NCBI RefSeq assembly: GCF_030687715.1
Contig: NZ_CP117445.1
Coordinates: 3,833,501 to 3,897,500 of the forward strand
DNA from: Pseudomonas sp. FP2196
GTDB lineage: Bacteria > Pseudomonadota > Gammaproteobacteria > Pseudomonadales > Pseudomonadaceae
DNA length: 64,000 bases
Direction of reading: 5' to 3'
Within the stretch, counting starts at the first letter, position 1. Each line of letters opens with the position of its first letter. The notes under the pieces were generated by a model. It saw only the letters and a program-made list of their open reading frames with translations. It had not been told where the DNA came from and ran no database searches. A program made the translations under genes and the position numbers. Below, piece after piece: positions 15,100-25,590 of this stretch.

Positions 15100-15403
15100 C
15101 ATTTTTTCCGAACTGATGGATGGACTCGAAGCACTGGCCGATGAACGCCAAGGCAAAATCACCTTGCGTACCCACAAGGTTCAGTTGCCAAAACTGATGC
15201 CAATCACTGCGGAGGAAGTGGTAGCCATCCGTCAGCAACTTAATCTTTCCCGGTCAGTATTCGCGATGTATCTACGCACCAACACGCGAACGCTCGAAAA
15301 CTGGGAGCAAGGACGAGCAACGCCCAATGCTCAGGCCACAACCCTGATCCGTCTGGTCGAGCGTTTTCCACAGACAATCGAACAACTCGCAGCCCTGACC
15401 TGA
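15089..15403 (+). CDS. HigA/NadS-type helix-turn-helix antitoxin
   Basis: A 104-residue XRE-family protein. The C-terminal half (about residues 38-95) carries the helix-turn-helix, with EEVVAIRQQLNLSRSVFAMY and TRTLENWEQGRATPNAQA. It probably neutralises the overlapping upstream toxin and represses the shared promoter. It overlaps that toxin by 11 bases, so the two are one transcriptional unit. Confidence 0.87.
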   Translation: MKRDIFSELMDGLEALADERQGKITLRTHKVQLPKLMPITAEEVVAIRQQLNLSRSVFAMYLRTNTRTLENWEQGRATPNAQATTLIRLVERFPQTIEQLAALT

Positions 15404-15576
15404 CACAGGGTTGTGATTCCAGCCACATGACGAAATTGTAATTCCCTCATCACCTTGGCGTTATCCGCAGCTTGCAACGATGTTACCCGGCGACCATGCC
15501 GGCGGGCGCTTGCCCGTCGAACAATAAAACCCACGCCGAAGCACGTTCCCGTTCTGCCGAACCCAAGGAGTGTTTG

Positions 15577-16902
15577 ATGGTTAACAATTCAAAAATGTCG
15601 ATGGCCGCTTTAGCGGTGGTGGTCGGCTCCGGGCCGTCCATGGTGTTTGCAGAAGAAAAAGCCGAAGGCTTTATCGAAGGCAGCAGCCTGACGGTGCTCA
15701 ACCGTAATTTCTATTTCAATCGTGATCACCGCAACGGCGAATCCAGCCCTACCGGCAACGGATATTCCGAAGCCTGGTCGCATGCGGTGATCAGCAAGTT
15801 CGAATCCGGCTTTACCCAAGGCACCGTCGGGGTCGGTGTTGATGCGTTTGCGATGATCGGTTTGAAACTCGACACCGGTGGCGGGCGCAATGGTGGGCGC
15901 AGTTCGTTTGATGTGCTGCCGGTCAACAGTGACGGCGAGGCGCGGGACGAATACACCAAGGTCGGTGGCGCCGCGAAAGTGCGGGCATTCGATACGGTGG
16001 TCAGGGTCGGTGATGTATTCCCCGCCAACCCGGTAGTGGCGGCGGGTGACTCGCGTTTGCTGCCGGAAAGCTTTCTCGGCGTGACGGCGACCAACACCAG
16101 TATTGAAGGTCTATCGGTTCAGGGTGGTCGACTGCACGCGATGAGCCAACCGGTGTCCAGCGACATGCGCGAAAACTTCGCGACCTTTTATGCCGGCCCG
16201 GTCAATTCGCCGTGGATCGCTTACGGCGGCGGCGATTATGTGCTGAACAAAAACCTCAGTTTCAGCCTGTATTCCAGTCGCCTCAAGGATGCCTGGAATC
16301 AGTACTACGCCGGCACCGCGTGGACGTATCCGCTGTCGGATGACTTGTCGCTGTTTGGTGGTTTGAATTACTACAAGGCTGTCGACGAGGGCAAACAACT
16401 GCTCGGTGAGTTCGACAACAACATCTGGAGCGGCCGTGTCGGCGTGAAACTCGGCGCGCATTCCGTCGCCCTCTCCCACCAGCGCAACAACGGCAACGAC
16501 GATTTCGATTACCTGCGCCAGTCCGATTCGATCTTCCTCGACAACTCCATCCAGTACAGCGACTTCAACTCGCCCAAGGAACGTTCATGGATGGTGCGCT
16601 ACGACCTCGACATGACCCCCTATGGCGTGCCCGGTTTGTCGTTCATGACCCGTTATGCGCGCGGCACCGACGCCGACTATTCCAACGCCAACGCCGTGTA
16701 CATGCGCCGCGATGGCGACGGCAATCCGCTGACGGATCAGAAGCGCTGGGAGCGGGATATCGAAGTCAAATACGTGGTCCAGAGTGGTTCGTTGAAGGAC
16801 ATGTCACTGCGCTTGCGCCAGGCCACCACTCGCGCCACGGCGTTCGAGTCGGACCTGGATGAAGTGCGGGTGATTGTCGAGTATCCGTTGGCGATTCTCT
16901 GA
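15577..16902 (+). CDS. OprD-family outer membrane porin
   Basis: A 441-residue outer membrane beta-barrel porin for small organic substrates. A signal peptide (MVNNSKMSMAALAVVVG, then cleavage near VFA-EEK) precedes GFIEGSSLTVLNRNFYFNRD, the typical OprD N-terminal strand. Other family marks are GGAAKVRAFDTVVRVGD and the C-terminal WERDIEVKYVVQSGSLKDMS. The start at 15577 follows an AAGGAG ribosome binding site at 15564-15569; the frame is open further upstream without one. Substrate cannot be told from sequence. It is monocistronic, with its own terminator. Confidence 0.92.
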   Translation: MVNNSKMSMAALAVVVGSGPSMVFAEEKAEGFIEGSSLTVLNRNFYFNRDHRNGESSPTGNGYSEAWSHAVISKFESGFTQGTVGVGVDAFAMIGLKLDTGGGRNGGRSSFDVLPVNSDGEARDEYTKVGGAAKVRAFDTVVRVGDVFPANPVVAAGDSRLLPESFLGVTATNTSIEGLSVQGGRLHAMSQPVSSDMRENFATFYAGPVNSPWIAYGGGDYVLNKNLSFSLYSSRLKDAWNQYYAGTAWTYPLSDDLSLFGGLNYYKAVDEGKQLLGEFDNNIWSGRVGVKLGAHSVALSHQRNNGNDDFDYLRQSDSIFLDNSIQYSDFNSPKERSWMVRYDLDMTPYGVPGLSFMTRYARGTDADYSNANAVYMRRDGDGNPLTDQKRWERDIEVKYVVQSGSLKDMSLRLRQATTRATAFESDLDEVRVIVEYPLAIL

Positions 16903-16968
16903 GTTCACGAGCAATGCACATTCACCTTTAGAAGCTCCTTGCTCCTTTGGAAAGAGGTGAATTTTTTG

Positions 16969-16991
16969 GCGTCCTTCGGGGCGCTTTTTTT
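16969..16991 (+). terminator. Intrinsic terminator of the OprD-family porin gene
   Basis: Stem GCGTCC, loop TTCG, stem GGGCGC (one G-T pair), followed by seven T. It lies 66 bases after the porin stop. Confidence 0.85.
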
Positions 16992-17058
16992 GCCTGCAGT
17001 TCGCAGGTAATCAACCCGCTATCGAAAAAACCTGGCGGGTAGCCGATTAAGCCAAGTT

Positions 17059-17580
17059 CTAGCGCAAAGGCAGCATCAGGGTAATAGGAGAAATGGCGGG
17101 GCACGGAATGAATCCCGCGTACTTGATGTAAAAATTCGACAAACGATTATTCAGCGGATGAACAATTATCGCGCTGGATCCAATCGACTGAGACGCGTTG
17201 ATCGCTCTTTCAATAGCATCTTGCAGTAAATCGATGGCGAAGCCTTGGCCCTGAGCTTCGCGAGTTACCCCCATGCGCCCCAATAGCGTTACCGGATGGA
17301 CGTTGGGCGAGTTGCGTTGGCGACTTTTCGGCATGACGCTGGCACGGGCGACTGATCCGCTGGAGAGCGTGTAGTACGCCATCACATTCGACGTGCCTTT
17401 GAGGCAACTGACGTAAACAACAGCCTGCTTGGTGGATTGGGCTTTGCGCGCCTTCCTCTGCAGGTATTGGTCGATGGTCACCTCACCAGAATCGAAGGCA
17501 TCGAGTTCGTGTTGGTCATTGAGCTTCTCGGGGGCGGTCAACTCCAACGTTTTGGACGTGCGAGCAGTTGGTGCAGGCAT
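17059..17580 (-). CDS. GNAT-family toxin (TacT type)
   Basis: A GNAT acetyltransferase of about 173 residues, resembling toxins that acetylate aminoacyl-tRNA and stop translation. The acetyl-CoA loop is seen in GRMGVTREAQGQGFAIDLL and the family C-terminal block in NNRLSNFYIKYAGF. It lies directly behind a DUF1778 antitoxin gene on the same strand. The ATG at 17580 would give a 43-base overlap with the antitoxin. TTG codons at 17547 and 17541, right at the antitoxin stop, are possible alternative starts nearer to LELTAPEKL, where relatives begin. Confidence 0.85.
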   Translation of the reverse strand: MPAPTARTSKTLELTAPEKLNDQHELDAFDSGEVTIDQYLQRKARKAQSTKQAVVYVSCLKGTSNVMAYYTLSSGSVARASVMPKSRQRNSPNVHPVTLLGRMGVTREAQGQGFAIDLLQDAIERAINASQSIGSSAIIVHPLNNRLSNFYIKYAGFIPCPAISPITLMLPLR

Positions 17581-17831
17581 TCGTTACCTCGAGCCGGATT
17601 GGCTTCAATTGCCTGTTCGAATGCGTCAAATGCGCTGTCGTCGAGAAGGAACAGTCGTTTATCCAGAATCACTTCCTCAGCTTTTTGGCAGGCTGCTTCC
17701 AGGATAAAACTAGTGCGATCACGACCAGACATGGCAGCTGCCAGATCGATCAGATTACGTTTCTTTTCGTCCGCTCTCATGTTGATTGGAACGGGTTTGG
17801 ATTTTTCAACGCTTTCAGTTGTGGTGGACAT
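17538..17831 (-). CDS. DUF1778 antitoxin (TacA type)
   Basis: A 97-residue ribbon-helix-helix-type antitoxin that pairs with the overlapping GNAT toxin. The N-terminal INMRADEKKRNLIDLAAAM and GRDRTSFILEAACQKAEE are hallmarks of DUF1778. The C-terminus (FEQAIEANPARG) is the toxin-binding tail in this family. A Met five codons upstream (17846) is equally open; neither has a strong ribosome binding site, so the start is uncertain by five residues. Confidence 0.87.
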   Translation of the reverse strand: MSTTTESVEKSKPVPINMRADEKKRNLIDLAAAMSGRDRTSFILEAACQKAEEVILDKRLFLLDDSAFDAFEQAIEANPARGNECLHQLLARPKRWS

Positions 17832-18042
17832 TGTTCTGTATCCCATCTGGGTAGGTGATGTTGGAACTGGAGCCTCCTTATGGCATTAGCACATCAGCTT
17901 TTGTCTGCTTTTCATTTTTTGACTCCTTGAGCGGCCCGGAGAGGTTTAGGCCATGCTTCGTAACGTGAGATCTAACGTTTGAGGTGCGAAGCCATCAAGG
18001 CGGCTTCGGAGTCGATTCTATCTTTTCCGTGTAGCTAATGCA

Positions 18043-18054
18043 TATACGCGTATA
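18043..18054. promoter_or_regulatory. Perfect 12-bp palindrome upstream of the TacAT-type pair
   Basis: TATACGCGTATA lies about 200 bases before the antitoxin start. A TAGAAT hexamer on the minus strand (about 18019) could be a -10 element. An operator role is only inferred. The rest of 17847-18080 shows nothing else I recognise. Confidence 0.35.
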
Positions 18055-18081
18055 GCTTTCTGATACACGGTCATAGTTCTT

Positions 18082-18110
18082 GGATGGCGAGATTGCAAAT
18101 CTCGCCATCC
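18082..18110 (-). terminator. Hairpin downstream of the DUF6124 gene
   Basis: GGATGGCGAGATT and AATCTCGCCATCC form a perfect 13-bp stem with loop GCA. It is placed 11 bases after the DUF6124 stop on the minus strand. No T-run follows, so terminator activity is uncertain. Confidence 0.5.
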
Positions 18111-18120
18111 GCCTCTGCAT

Positions 18121-18501
18121 TTATGCGGTAGGTTCCAAGTTATCCAGTGCCTTGTTTACCGCCAGCTCACCAAGCATCACCACTTGCGCGATCCCCAGCA
18201 ACGTCTTGCGCTGCGTGCCTTGCAGCAGCGCCGCGAAGTCGCCGAGCATGACGCTGGCCGAGCCCAGGGATTCGCTGGCGTTGGCCAGCAGGGATTCTGT
18301 GTCGGCCTTCGGATTAACCTGGAACATCTGGTTCTGGATGTAGGGCGTGGCCATGATGGCGGCGGTGGGTTTGAGGTAGAAGTCGAGGGCGCGGTCGGCG
18401 GCTTCGTGGAGTTTGCGGGTGTCTTCGCCAGCGTAGGGGGACGTTGTATTGGCGTCCGCAGGAATGGTTGTTTCGGGCGGATTGGGTGTTGGCTTTTTCA
18501 T
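18121..18501 (-). CDS. DUF6124 family protein
   Basis: A 126-residue protein of a family found mostly in Pseudomonas, with no known function. The N-terminus (MKKPTPNPPETTIP) and the block KLHEAADRALDFYL are typical. There is no signal peptide; the C-terminal two thirds look helical and soluble. The insertion sequence at 18619 sits 117 bases upstream, inside an inverted-repeat element, and may have cut the gene from its natural promoter. Confidence 0.8.
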   Translation of the reverse strand: MKKPTPNPPETTIPADANTTSPYAGEDTRKLHEAADRALDFYLKPTAAIMATPYIQNQMFQVNPKADTESLLANASESLGSASVMLGDFAALLQGTQRKTLLGIAQVVMLGELAVNKALDNLEPTA

Positions 18502-18618
18502 GGTGTATCTCCAGTCTTACGGTGGAGCTGGCCCATTCGGTTCCACGCGAGGGGTGGCAGCTGTACGCAGGTTGGAACCCGGGGACCAGAGAAAACCCGG
18601 CAGACTCGAAGTCTCCCG

Positions 18619-19991
18619 GAGAGTGTCAGATTTTTTGTGTGCGGGCTGGTAATGGCCTGCCGTTAGGCAGGCCTTCATTTCACCAGTTTGACCTGATGAA
18701 TCGATCTCCGTACAAAACCGCAAACTGATTCATAGCGTTTTTCCAGTCATGGGCTGCACTGCCCCAGTTGGCGGTGATGTTTTGCAGTGCCAGCCAGATC
18801 AGTTTTGTCGCGGCTTCATCGGTTGGAAAGTGGCCTCTTGTCTTGATGATCTTGCGCAGCTGCGAGTTGATACTCTCGATGGCATTGGTGGTGTAGATCA
18901 CCTTTCGTATGGCTGGCGGGAACACAAAGAACGGGATGACTCGATCCCAGGCGCGTCGCCAGGCTGCAACCACCGTTGGATATTGCTTGCCCCAAGGGCC
19001 CGATTCGAAGGCATCCAGAGCTTGCTCGGCGACGTCAGCGTTGAGTGCTTGATAAATCGGTTTCAGGGCCTTGGCCAGCTCACGACGCTTGTCCCATGCT
19101 GCGTAATCAAGGCTGTTGCGGATCAGGTGCACGATGCATGTCTGCAACGCCGTCTGAGGGAACACTGCACTCAAGGCTTCAGGCATGCCTTTGAGACCGT
19201 CCGTTACCGCGATCAGGACATCTTCGACCCCCCGGGTTTTGAGGTCATTGAAGACTTTCATCCAGAATTTGGCGCCCTCTGTGTTCTCAATCCAGATGCC
19301 CAGAATATCTCGAGTGCCGTCCGGTAGTACGCCCAGAGCCAGGTAAATCGCCTTGTTGCGAACCACGCCTTCATCACGGATTTTAACCCGCAGCGCATCG
19401 AAGAAAATGACCGGGTACATAGGTTCGAGTGGCCGTTGCTGCCACGTACTGACTTCCTCCAGAACAGCGTCGGTAACGGTGCTGATGAAGTCATGGGAGA
19501 CGTCTGTTGCGTACTGCTCCGAGAGAAAGGCACGAATCTCGCGAACGCTCATGCCGCGGGCATACATGGCAATGATCTTGTCATCAAAGCCGGTAAAACG
19601 GCGCTCATGTTTGGGGATCAAAATCGGAGAAAAACTGCCGTCGCGGTCTCTGGGAATATCCAGGCGCAACGGGCCGTCATCGGTCAGCACGGTTTTTCCG
19701 CTCTTGCCGTTACGCTGGTTACTCGAATCCTCAGGGCGCTCCGCGCCCTGAGGATAGCCAAGATGAAGTCCTAACTCGGCACCAAGGGCACGTTCGATAA
19801 GCGCCTTTTTGAACGCCATCGCAGCATCCTGAATAGCTTCGGCACTCATCGACTCACTGAGGAACTGGTCGATCAGCTCTTTTGGAATGGACGGAAGGTC
19901 ACGCTTGGCCTCACGGGCCGGTTTCTTTTTGGTTGGCATACATGCACCTCTGCAGCATGTTATGCCCGAACACAAAATTAATGACACTCCC
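18619..19991 (-). mobile_element. IS256-family insertion sequence, complete
   Basis: A 1373-bp element. Ends are GAGAGTGTCAGATTTTTTG at 18619 and the inverted GGGAGTGTCATTAATTTTG at 19991; similarity continues to a GCGGGC/TCGGGC block. An 8-bp direct repeat GTCTCCCG flanks both sides (18611-18618 and 19992-19999), the duplication size of this family. One intact transposase gene lies inside. A GGCCTGCC-GTTA-GGCAGGCC hairpin (18654-18673) just past the transposase stop may act as its terminator. Confidence 0.93.
18680..19939 (-). CDS. IS256-family transposase
   Basis: A 419-residue DDE transposase. Likely catalytic residues are D181 (FFDALRVKIRDEG), D247 (IAVTDGLKGMPEAL) and E355 (YTTNAIESINSQL). 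The frame is open 88 codons further upstream, but that part runs out of the element. The Met at 19939 (MPTKKKPAREAK) has AGAGGTG just upstream and lies inside the terminal repeats. The gene looks intact, so the element may still be active. Confidence 0.95.
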   Translation of the reverse strand: MPTKKKPAREAKRDLPSIPKELIDQFLSESMSAEAIQDAAMAFKKALIERALGAELGLHLGYPQGAERPEDSSNQRNGKSGKTVLTDDGPLRLDIPRDRDGSFSPILIPKHERRFTGFDDKIIAMYARGMSVREIRAFLSEQYATDVSHDFISTVTDAVLEEVSTWQQRPLEPMYPVIFFDALRVKIRDEGVVRNKAIYLALGVLPDGTRDILGIWIENTEGAKFWMKVFNDLKTRGVEDVLIAVTDGLKGMPEALSAVFPQTALQTCIVHLIRNSLDYAAWDKRRELAKALKPIYQALNADVAEQALDAFESGPWGKQYPTVVAAWRRAWDRVIPFFVFPPAIRKVIYTTNAIESINSQLRKIIKTRGHFPTDEAATKLIWLALQNITANWGSAAHDWKNAMNQFAVLYGDRFIRSNW

Positions 19992-20240
19992 GTCTCCCGC
20001 GCACAGCCGCCATAACAGAGTGCACACCATGAAGGTGCGCAAGCATACGTCATGAAAGCCACTTTTGCGCTTCTTGGGTCCCGGGGTTCCAATCCCGATC
20101 GCTGAATTGGCAGCGACCCACACAGGCTAGAGAGCGGACGTCCGACGGACAACCTGAAAACATTGTGGGAAGGTTCTGTATTTCCCACACAACCTTTAAA
20201 CATCCCGAATCGAAATACACATCGTCATATCGAAATCCCA

Positions 20241-20331
20241 CCCTGTAGGAGCTGCCGAAGGCTGCGATCTTTTGATTTTGATTTTTAAGATCAAGATCAA
20301 AAGATCGCAGCCTTCGGCAGCTCCTACAGGG
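20241..20331. repeat. REP inverted pair
   Basis: CCCTGTAGGAGCTGCCGAAG and its inverted copy (arms about 36 bases each, ending in ATCTTTTGAT / ATCAAAAGAT) form a near-perfect hairpin downstream of the DUF2790 gene. Confidence 0.9.
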
Positions 20332-20379
20332 GACCGCGTTTTGATCATTACGGGGCGGTCGCGTTTTGATTGGGGCAGA

Positions 20380-20709
20380 TCAGCCACGTTGGCGGCATTC
20401 ACCGGCCACGGTGTATTTGACGGTGTTGAGCTGGCCTTTCGAGTCTTCGTAGGTCATGACGGTGGGGACGACGGCGCAAGTCGCCCTCGGTTTGACGACA
20501 CTCACCACTTTGACCACATCCAGCTTCATCCCGTACTCGTAATCCTTCACCACCGGCGGCGCTTTGCCTTGGTTGGCGGCGTACAACTCCATTGCCTTGG
20601 CGTTGGCGCTGAGGGCCTTGTCGAACGTGCGGTCACCGCCGCCTTCGGCCAGCACATTGAGCGACATCGACATCACCCCGACGAAGGTCATCCACTTGAT
20701 CAACTTCAT
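20380..20709 (-). CDS. Small secreted DUF2790 protein with PtrA-like N-terminus
   Basis: A 109-residue exported protein. Signal peptide MKLIKWMTFVGVMSMSLNVLA is followed by EGGGDRTFDKALSANAKAME, the block named after PtrA in Pseudomonas. A DUF2790 domain follows (VVKDYEYGMKLDVVKV, then a Cys pair in TCAVVP and GECRQRG). The Met at 20709 is chosen over upstream ones because GGAGGAA precedes it. Related proteins are metal- (often copper-) induced, and the czc genes next door fit that. Molecular function is unknown. Confidence 0.8.
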   Translation of the reverse strand: MKLIKWMTFVGVMSMSLNVLAEGGGDRTFDKALSANAKAMELYAANQGKAPPVVKDYEYGMKLDVVKVVSVVKPRATCAVVPTVMTYEDSKGQLNTVKYTVAGECRQRG

Positions 20710-20724
20710 GTTCAATTCCTCCAT

Positions 20725-20758
20725 AAAAAAGCCCGGCATCGATGCGCGATGACAGGCT
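20725..20758 (-). terminator. Intercistronic terminator between the two small secreted protein genes
   Basis: On the minus strand AGCCTGTCATCG and CGATGCCGGGCT pair with one mismatch and one G-T, loop CGCAT, then six T. The ribosome binding site and start of the DUF2790 gene follow at once, so it may set the ratio of the two products. Confidence 0.75.
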
Positions 20759-20777
20759 TGTTCCAGCACGGCTGCGT

Positions 20778-20978
20778 TTACAGGTCTTGAGTCTTGTCGT
20801 CTTTCTTGTCGTTGACGACGACCGGGTCACGGGCCTGTTCCCGGGCGACGAACAGCTCTACAGAGCGGTCGTTGGCGGTCATCATTTTTTCGAAAGTGCG
20901 GTCGCCGCCACCTTCGGCCATGGCCAGGGAAGACATCACCAGAGCGGCTGCAAAGGCACTGATTTTTACCAATTTCAT
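20778..20978 (-). CDS. Small secreted PtrA-like protein
   Basis: A 66-residue protein: signal peptide MKLVKISAFAAALVMSSLAMA, then EGGGDRTFEKMMTANDRSVE, the same block as in its downstream neighbour. A charged tail (NDKKDDKTQDL) ends it. An AGGAA ribosome binding site precedes 20978. A GATTACA-type palindrome at 21050-21066, also present before czcC, suggests control by the nearby metal-sensing two-component system. PtrA itself is a small copper-induced protein of P. aeruginosa; the match here is only to its N-terminal block. Confidence 0.75.
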   Translation of the reverse strand: MKLVKISAFAAALVMSSLAMAEGGGDRTFEKMMTANDRSVELFVAREQARDPVVVNDKKDDKTQDL

Positions 20979-21049
20979 ATTTGATTCCTCGTTTAAGTAG
21001 CTGACGGGATCAAGGTAACAATCCGAACCTATCGTGACGGTGGCGAAGG

Positions 21050-21066
21050 GATTACATATTCGTAAT
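21050..21066. promoter_or_regulatory. Putative CzcR/CopR-type operator before the PtrA-like gene
   Basis: GATTACATATTCGTAAT contains the inverted repeat ATTAC-N6-GTAAT. It lies 72-88 bases before the PtrA-like start and resembles the box before czcC (GATTACAAATCCGTTAT at 26915). Function is inferred from the sharing. Confidence 0.55.
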
Positions 21067-21085
21067 GTGTACGCAAATCGAAACC

Positions 21086-21174
21086 TGTAGGAGTGAGCCT
21101 GCTCGCGATGGCGGTGGGTCAGTCAATGCACATTTAACTGATAGACCGCTATCGCGAGCAGGCTCACTCCTACA
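21086..21174. repeat. REP inverted pair
   Basis: TGTAGGAGTGAGCCTGCTCG and its inverted copy GAGCAGGCTCACTCCTACA, between czcA and the PtrA-like gene. Confidence 0.92.
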
Positions 21175-21179
21175 AGGGA

Positions 21180-24347
<3,168 letters not shown>

Positions 24348-25541
24348 TTAATGACTGTGCTCGGCCGAGGCTTTGCCCAGTTCCGATTTGAGGACGAAGC
24401 TGCCGACGCTGGCGACTTGCGCGCCGGCCTCCAGGCCTTGGGTGATTTCCACCTGCCCCGCCGCGCGACTGCCCAGCTCCACTGCTTGCGCTTTGAAGCC
24501 GTCGTCGGTGCGTACGAACACCGTGGGTTTGTCCTCGACGGTCTGGACAGCGGTTTCCGGCACCGCGACTTTCGCCTCACGGTTGTCGGTGGCCACCCGC
24601 GCCGTGACGAACAGCCCCGGACGCCATGAGCCCTGCGGGTTTTCCAGCGTGACGCGCACCGTCGCGGTGCGGGTTTGTTCGCCAAGCAGACTGCCGACAT
24701 AAGCCACGCTGCCGGTGACTTGCGCATTCAATTCCGGCGCGCTGACGGTGACGGTTTTGCCCACTTGCACCCTGGTCAAGTCTTTGGGCGAAACGCCGAA
24801 CGTCACCCACACCCGCGACAAATCCGAGAGCGTGAAAGCCGCCGTGGTTTCATCGACCACCTCCCCCGGCGTCAGGTGCTTTTCCACCACGACACCATCG
24901 AACGGCGCACGCAGCTCGTAGCGATTGCCGCCGGTGGCAACCACGCTGCCGCTGAGTACGCTGATTTTTTGCCGGGCGTTGCTCACGGCGATTTCAGCTT
25001 CTTCCAGCGCTTGGCGCGCCTGAAGGAAATCCTGCTCGGCGGAGATCTTGTCTTGCCACAGCTTCTTCTCGCGCTCGTAGGTCGTGCGCGCCAGGGCCAA
25101 ACGCCGTTGCGCGGCGGCTTGTTCGCTGCGCTGATCGGAGATCTGCTGACTGGCGATCACGGCCAGCAACTGGCCCTTTTTCACCGGTTGCCCGAGGTTG
25201 ACCGCTACGGACTCGACTACGCCCGGCACGCGCGGCACCACGTGGGCGGTGCGGTCTTCGTCAAAGCGCACTTCGCCGGGGAACGGCAGGCCGAGGCTGA
25301 TGTTCTGCGCCTGTGCCTGGGCCAGTTGAATGCCCGCAGCGGTGATCTGCTCGGTGCTCAACTCGATATGCCCTTCTTCGGCGTGATCGCCGTCAGCGGC
25401 TGCGCCTTCTTCAGCGTGATCGGCATGTTCGGCCGCTTCATCGGCGTGGGCGTCGATGGACGCATTGCCCGGCCACATCGAACCGATACCAATGCCTAAT
25501 GCCAAGGTCGCTGCGGCGACCACAATCAGTTTTTTATCCAT
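24348..25541 (-). CDS. czcB: Periplasmic adaptor protein CzcB
   Basis: A 397-residue membrane fusion protein that links CzcA to the outer membrane channel CzcC. An N-terminal anchor (LIVVAAATLALGIGIG) is followed by a His- and acid-rich stretch at about residues 30-59 (repeated HADEAAEHADHAEEG-like units) that may bind metal. Barrel-sandwich and coiled-coil sections follow. The frame opens at 25637, but the Met at 25541 has an AGGAG site in front and gives the normal length. Confidence 0.92.
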   Translation of the reverse strand: MDKKLIVVAAATLALGIGIGSMWPGNASIDAHADEAAEHADHAEEGAAADGDHAEEGHIELSTEQITAAGIQLAQAQAQNISLGLPFPGEVRFDEDRTAHVVPRVPGVVESVAVNLGQPVKKGQLLAVIASQQISDQRSEQAAAQRRLALARTTYEREKKLWQDKISAEQDFLQARQALEEAEIAVSNARQKISVLSGSVVATGGNRYELRAPFDGVVVEKHLTPGEVVDETTAAFTLSDLSRVWVTFGVSPKDLTRVQVGKTVTVSAPELNAQVTGSVAYVGSLLGEQTRTATVRVTLENPQGSWRPGLFVTARVATDNREAKVAVPETAVQTVEDKPTVFVRTDDGFKAQAVELGSRAAGQVEITQGLEAGAQVASVGSFVLKSELGKASAEHSH

Positions 25542-25590
25542 GGAAACTCCTCTGCGCCGTGCCATCGCGCAGTGATCAAAAAGATGAAAT

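Larger units (their letters stand above)
18572..20092 (-). repeat. Inverted-repeat element split by the insertion sequence
   Basis: TTGGAACCCGGGGACC at 18572-18587 and the reverse complement of TTGGAACCCCGGGACC at 20077-20092 match at 15 of 16 positions. With the insertion sequence and one target copy removed, the arms enclose about 108 bases, so the original element was about 140 bases upstream of the DUF6124 gene. It could be a structured leader RNA or a small repetitive element. The flank 20000-20240 holds nothing else I recognise. Confidence 0.6.

Noticed and set aside
18570..18620. tRNA-like GGTTGGAACCC sequence
   Set aside because: No cloverleaf can be drawn; it is one arm of the inverted-repeat element.
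19940..20203. 88-codon N-terminal extension of the transposase
   Set aside because: It runs through the terminal repeat and out of the element; the Met at 19939 has a good ribosome binding site inside it.
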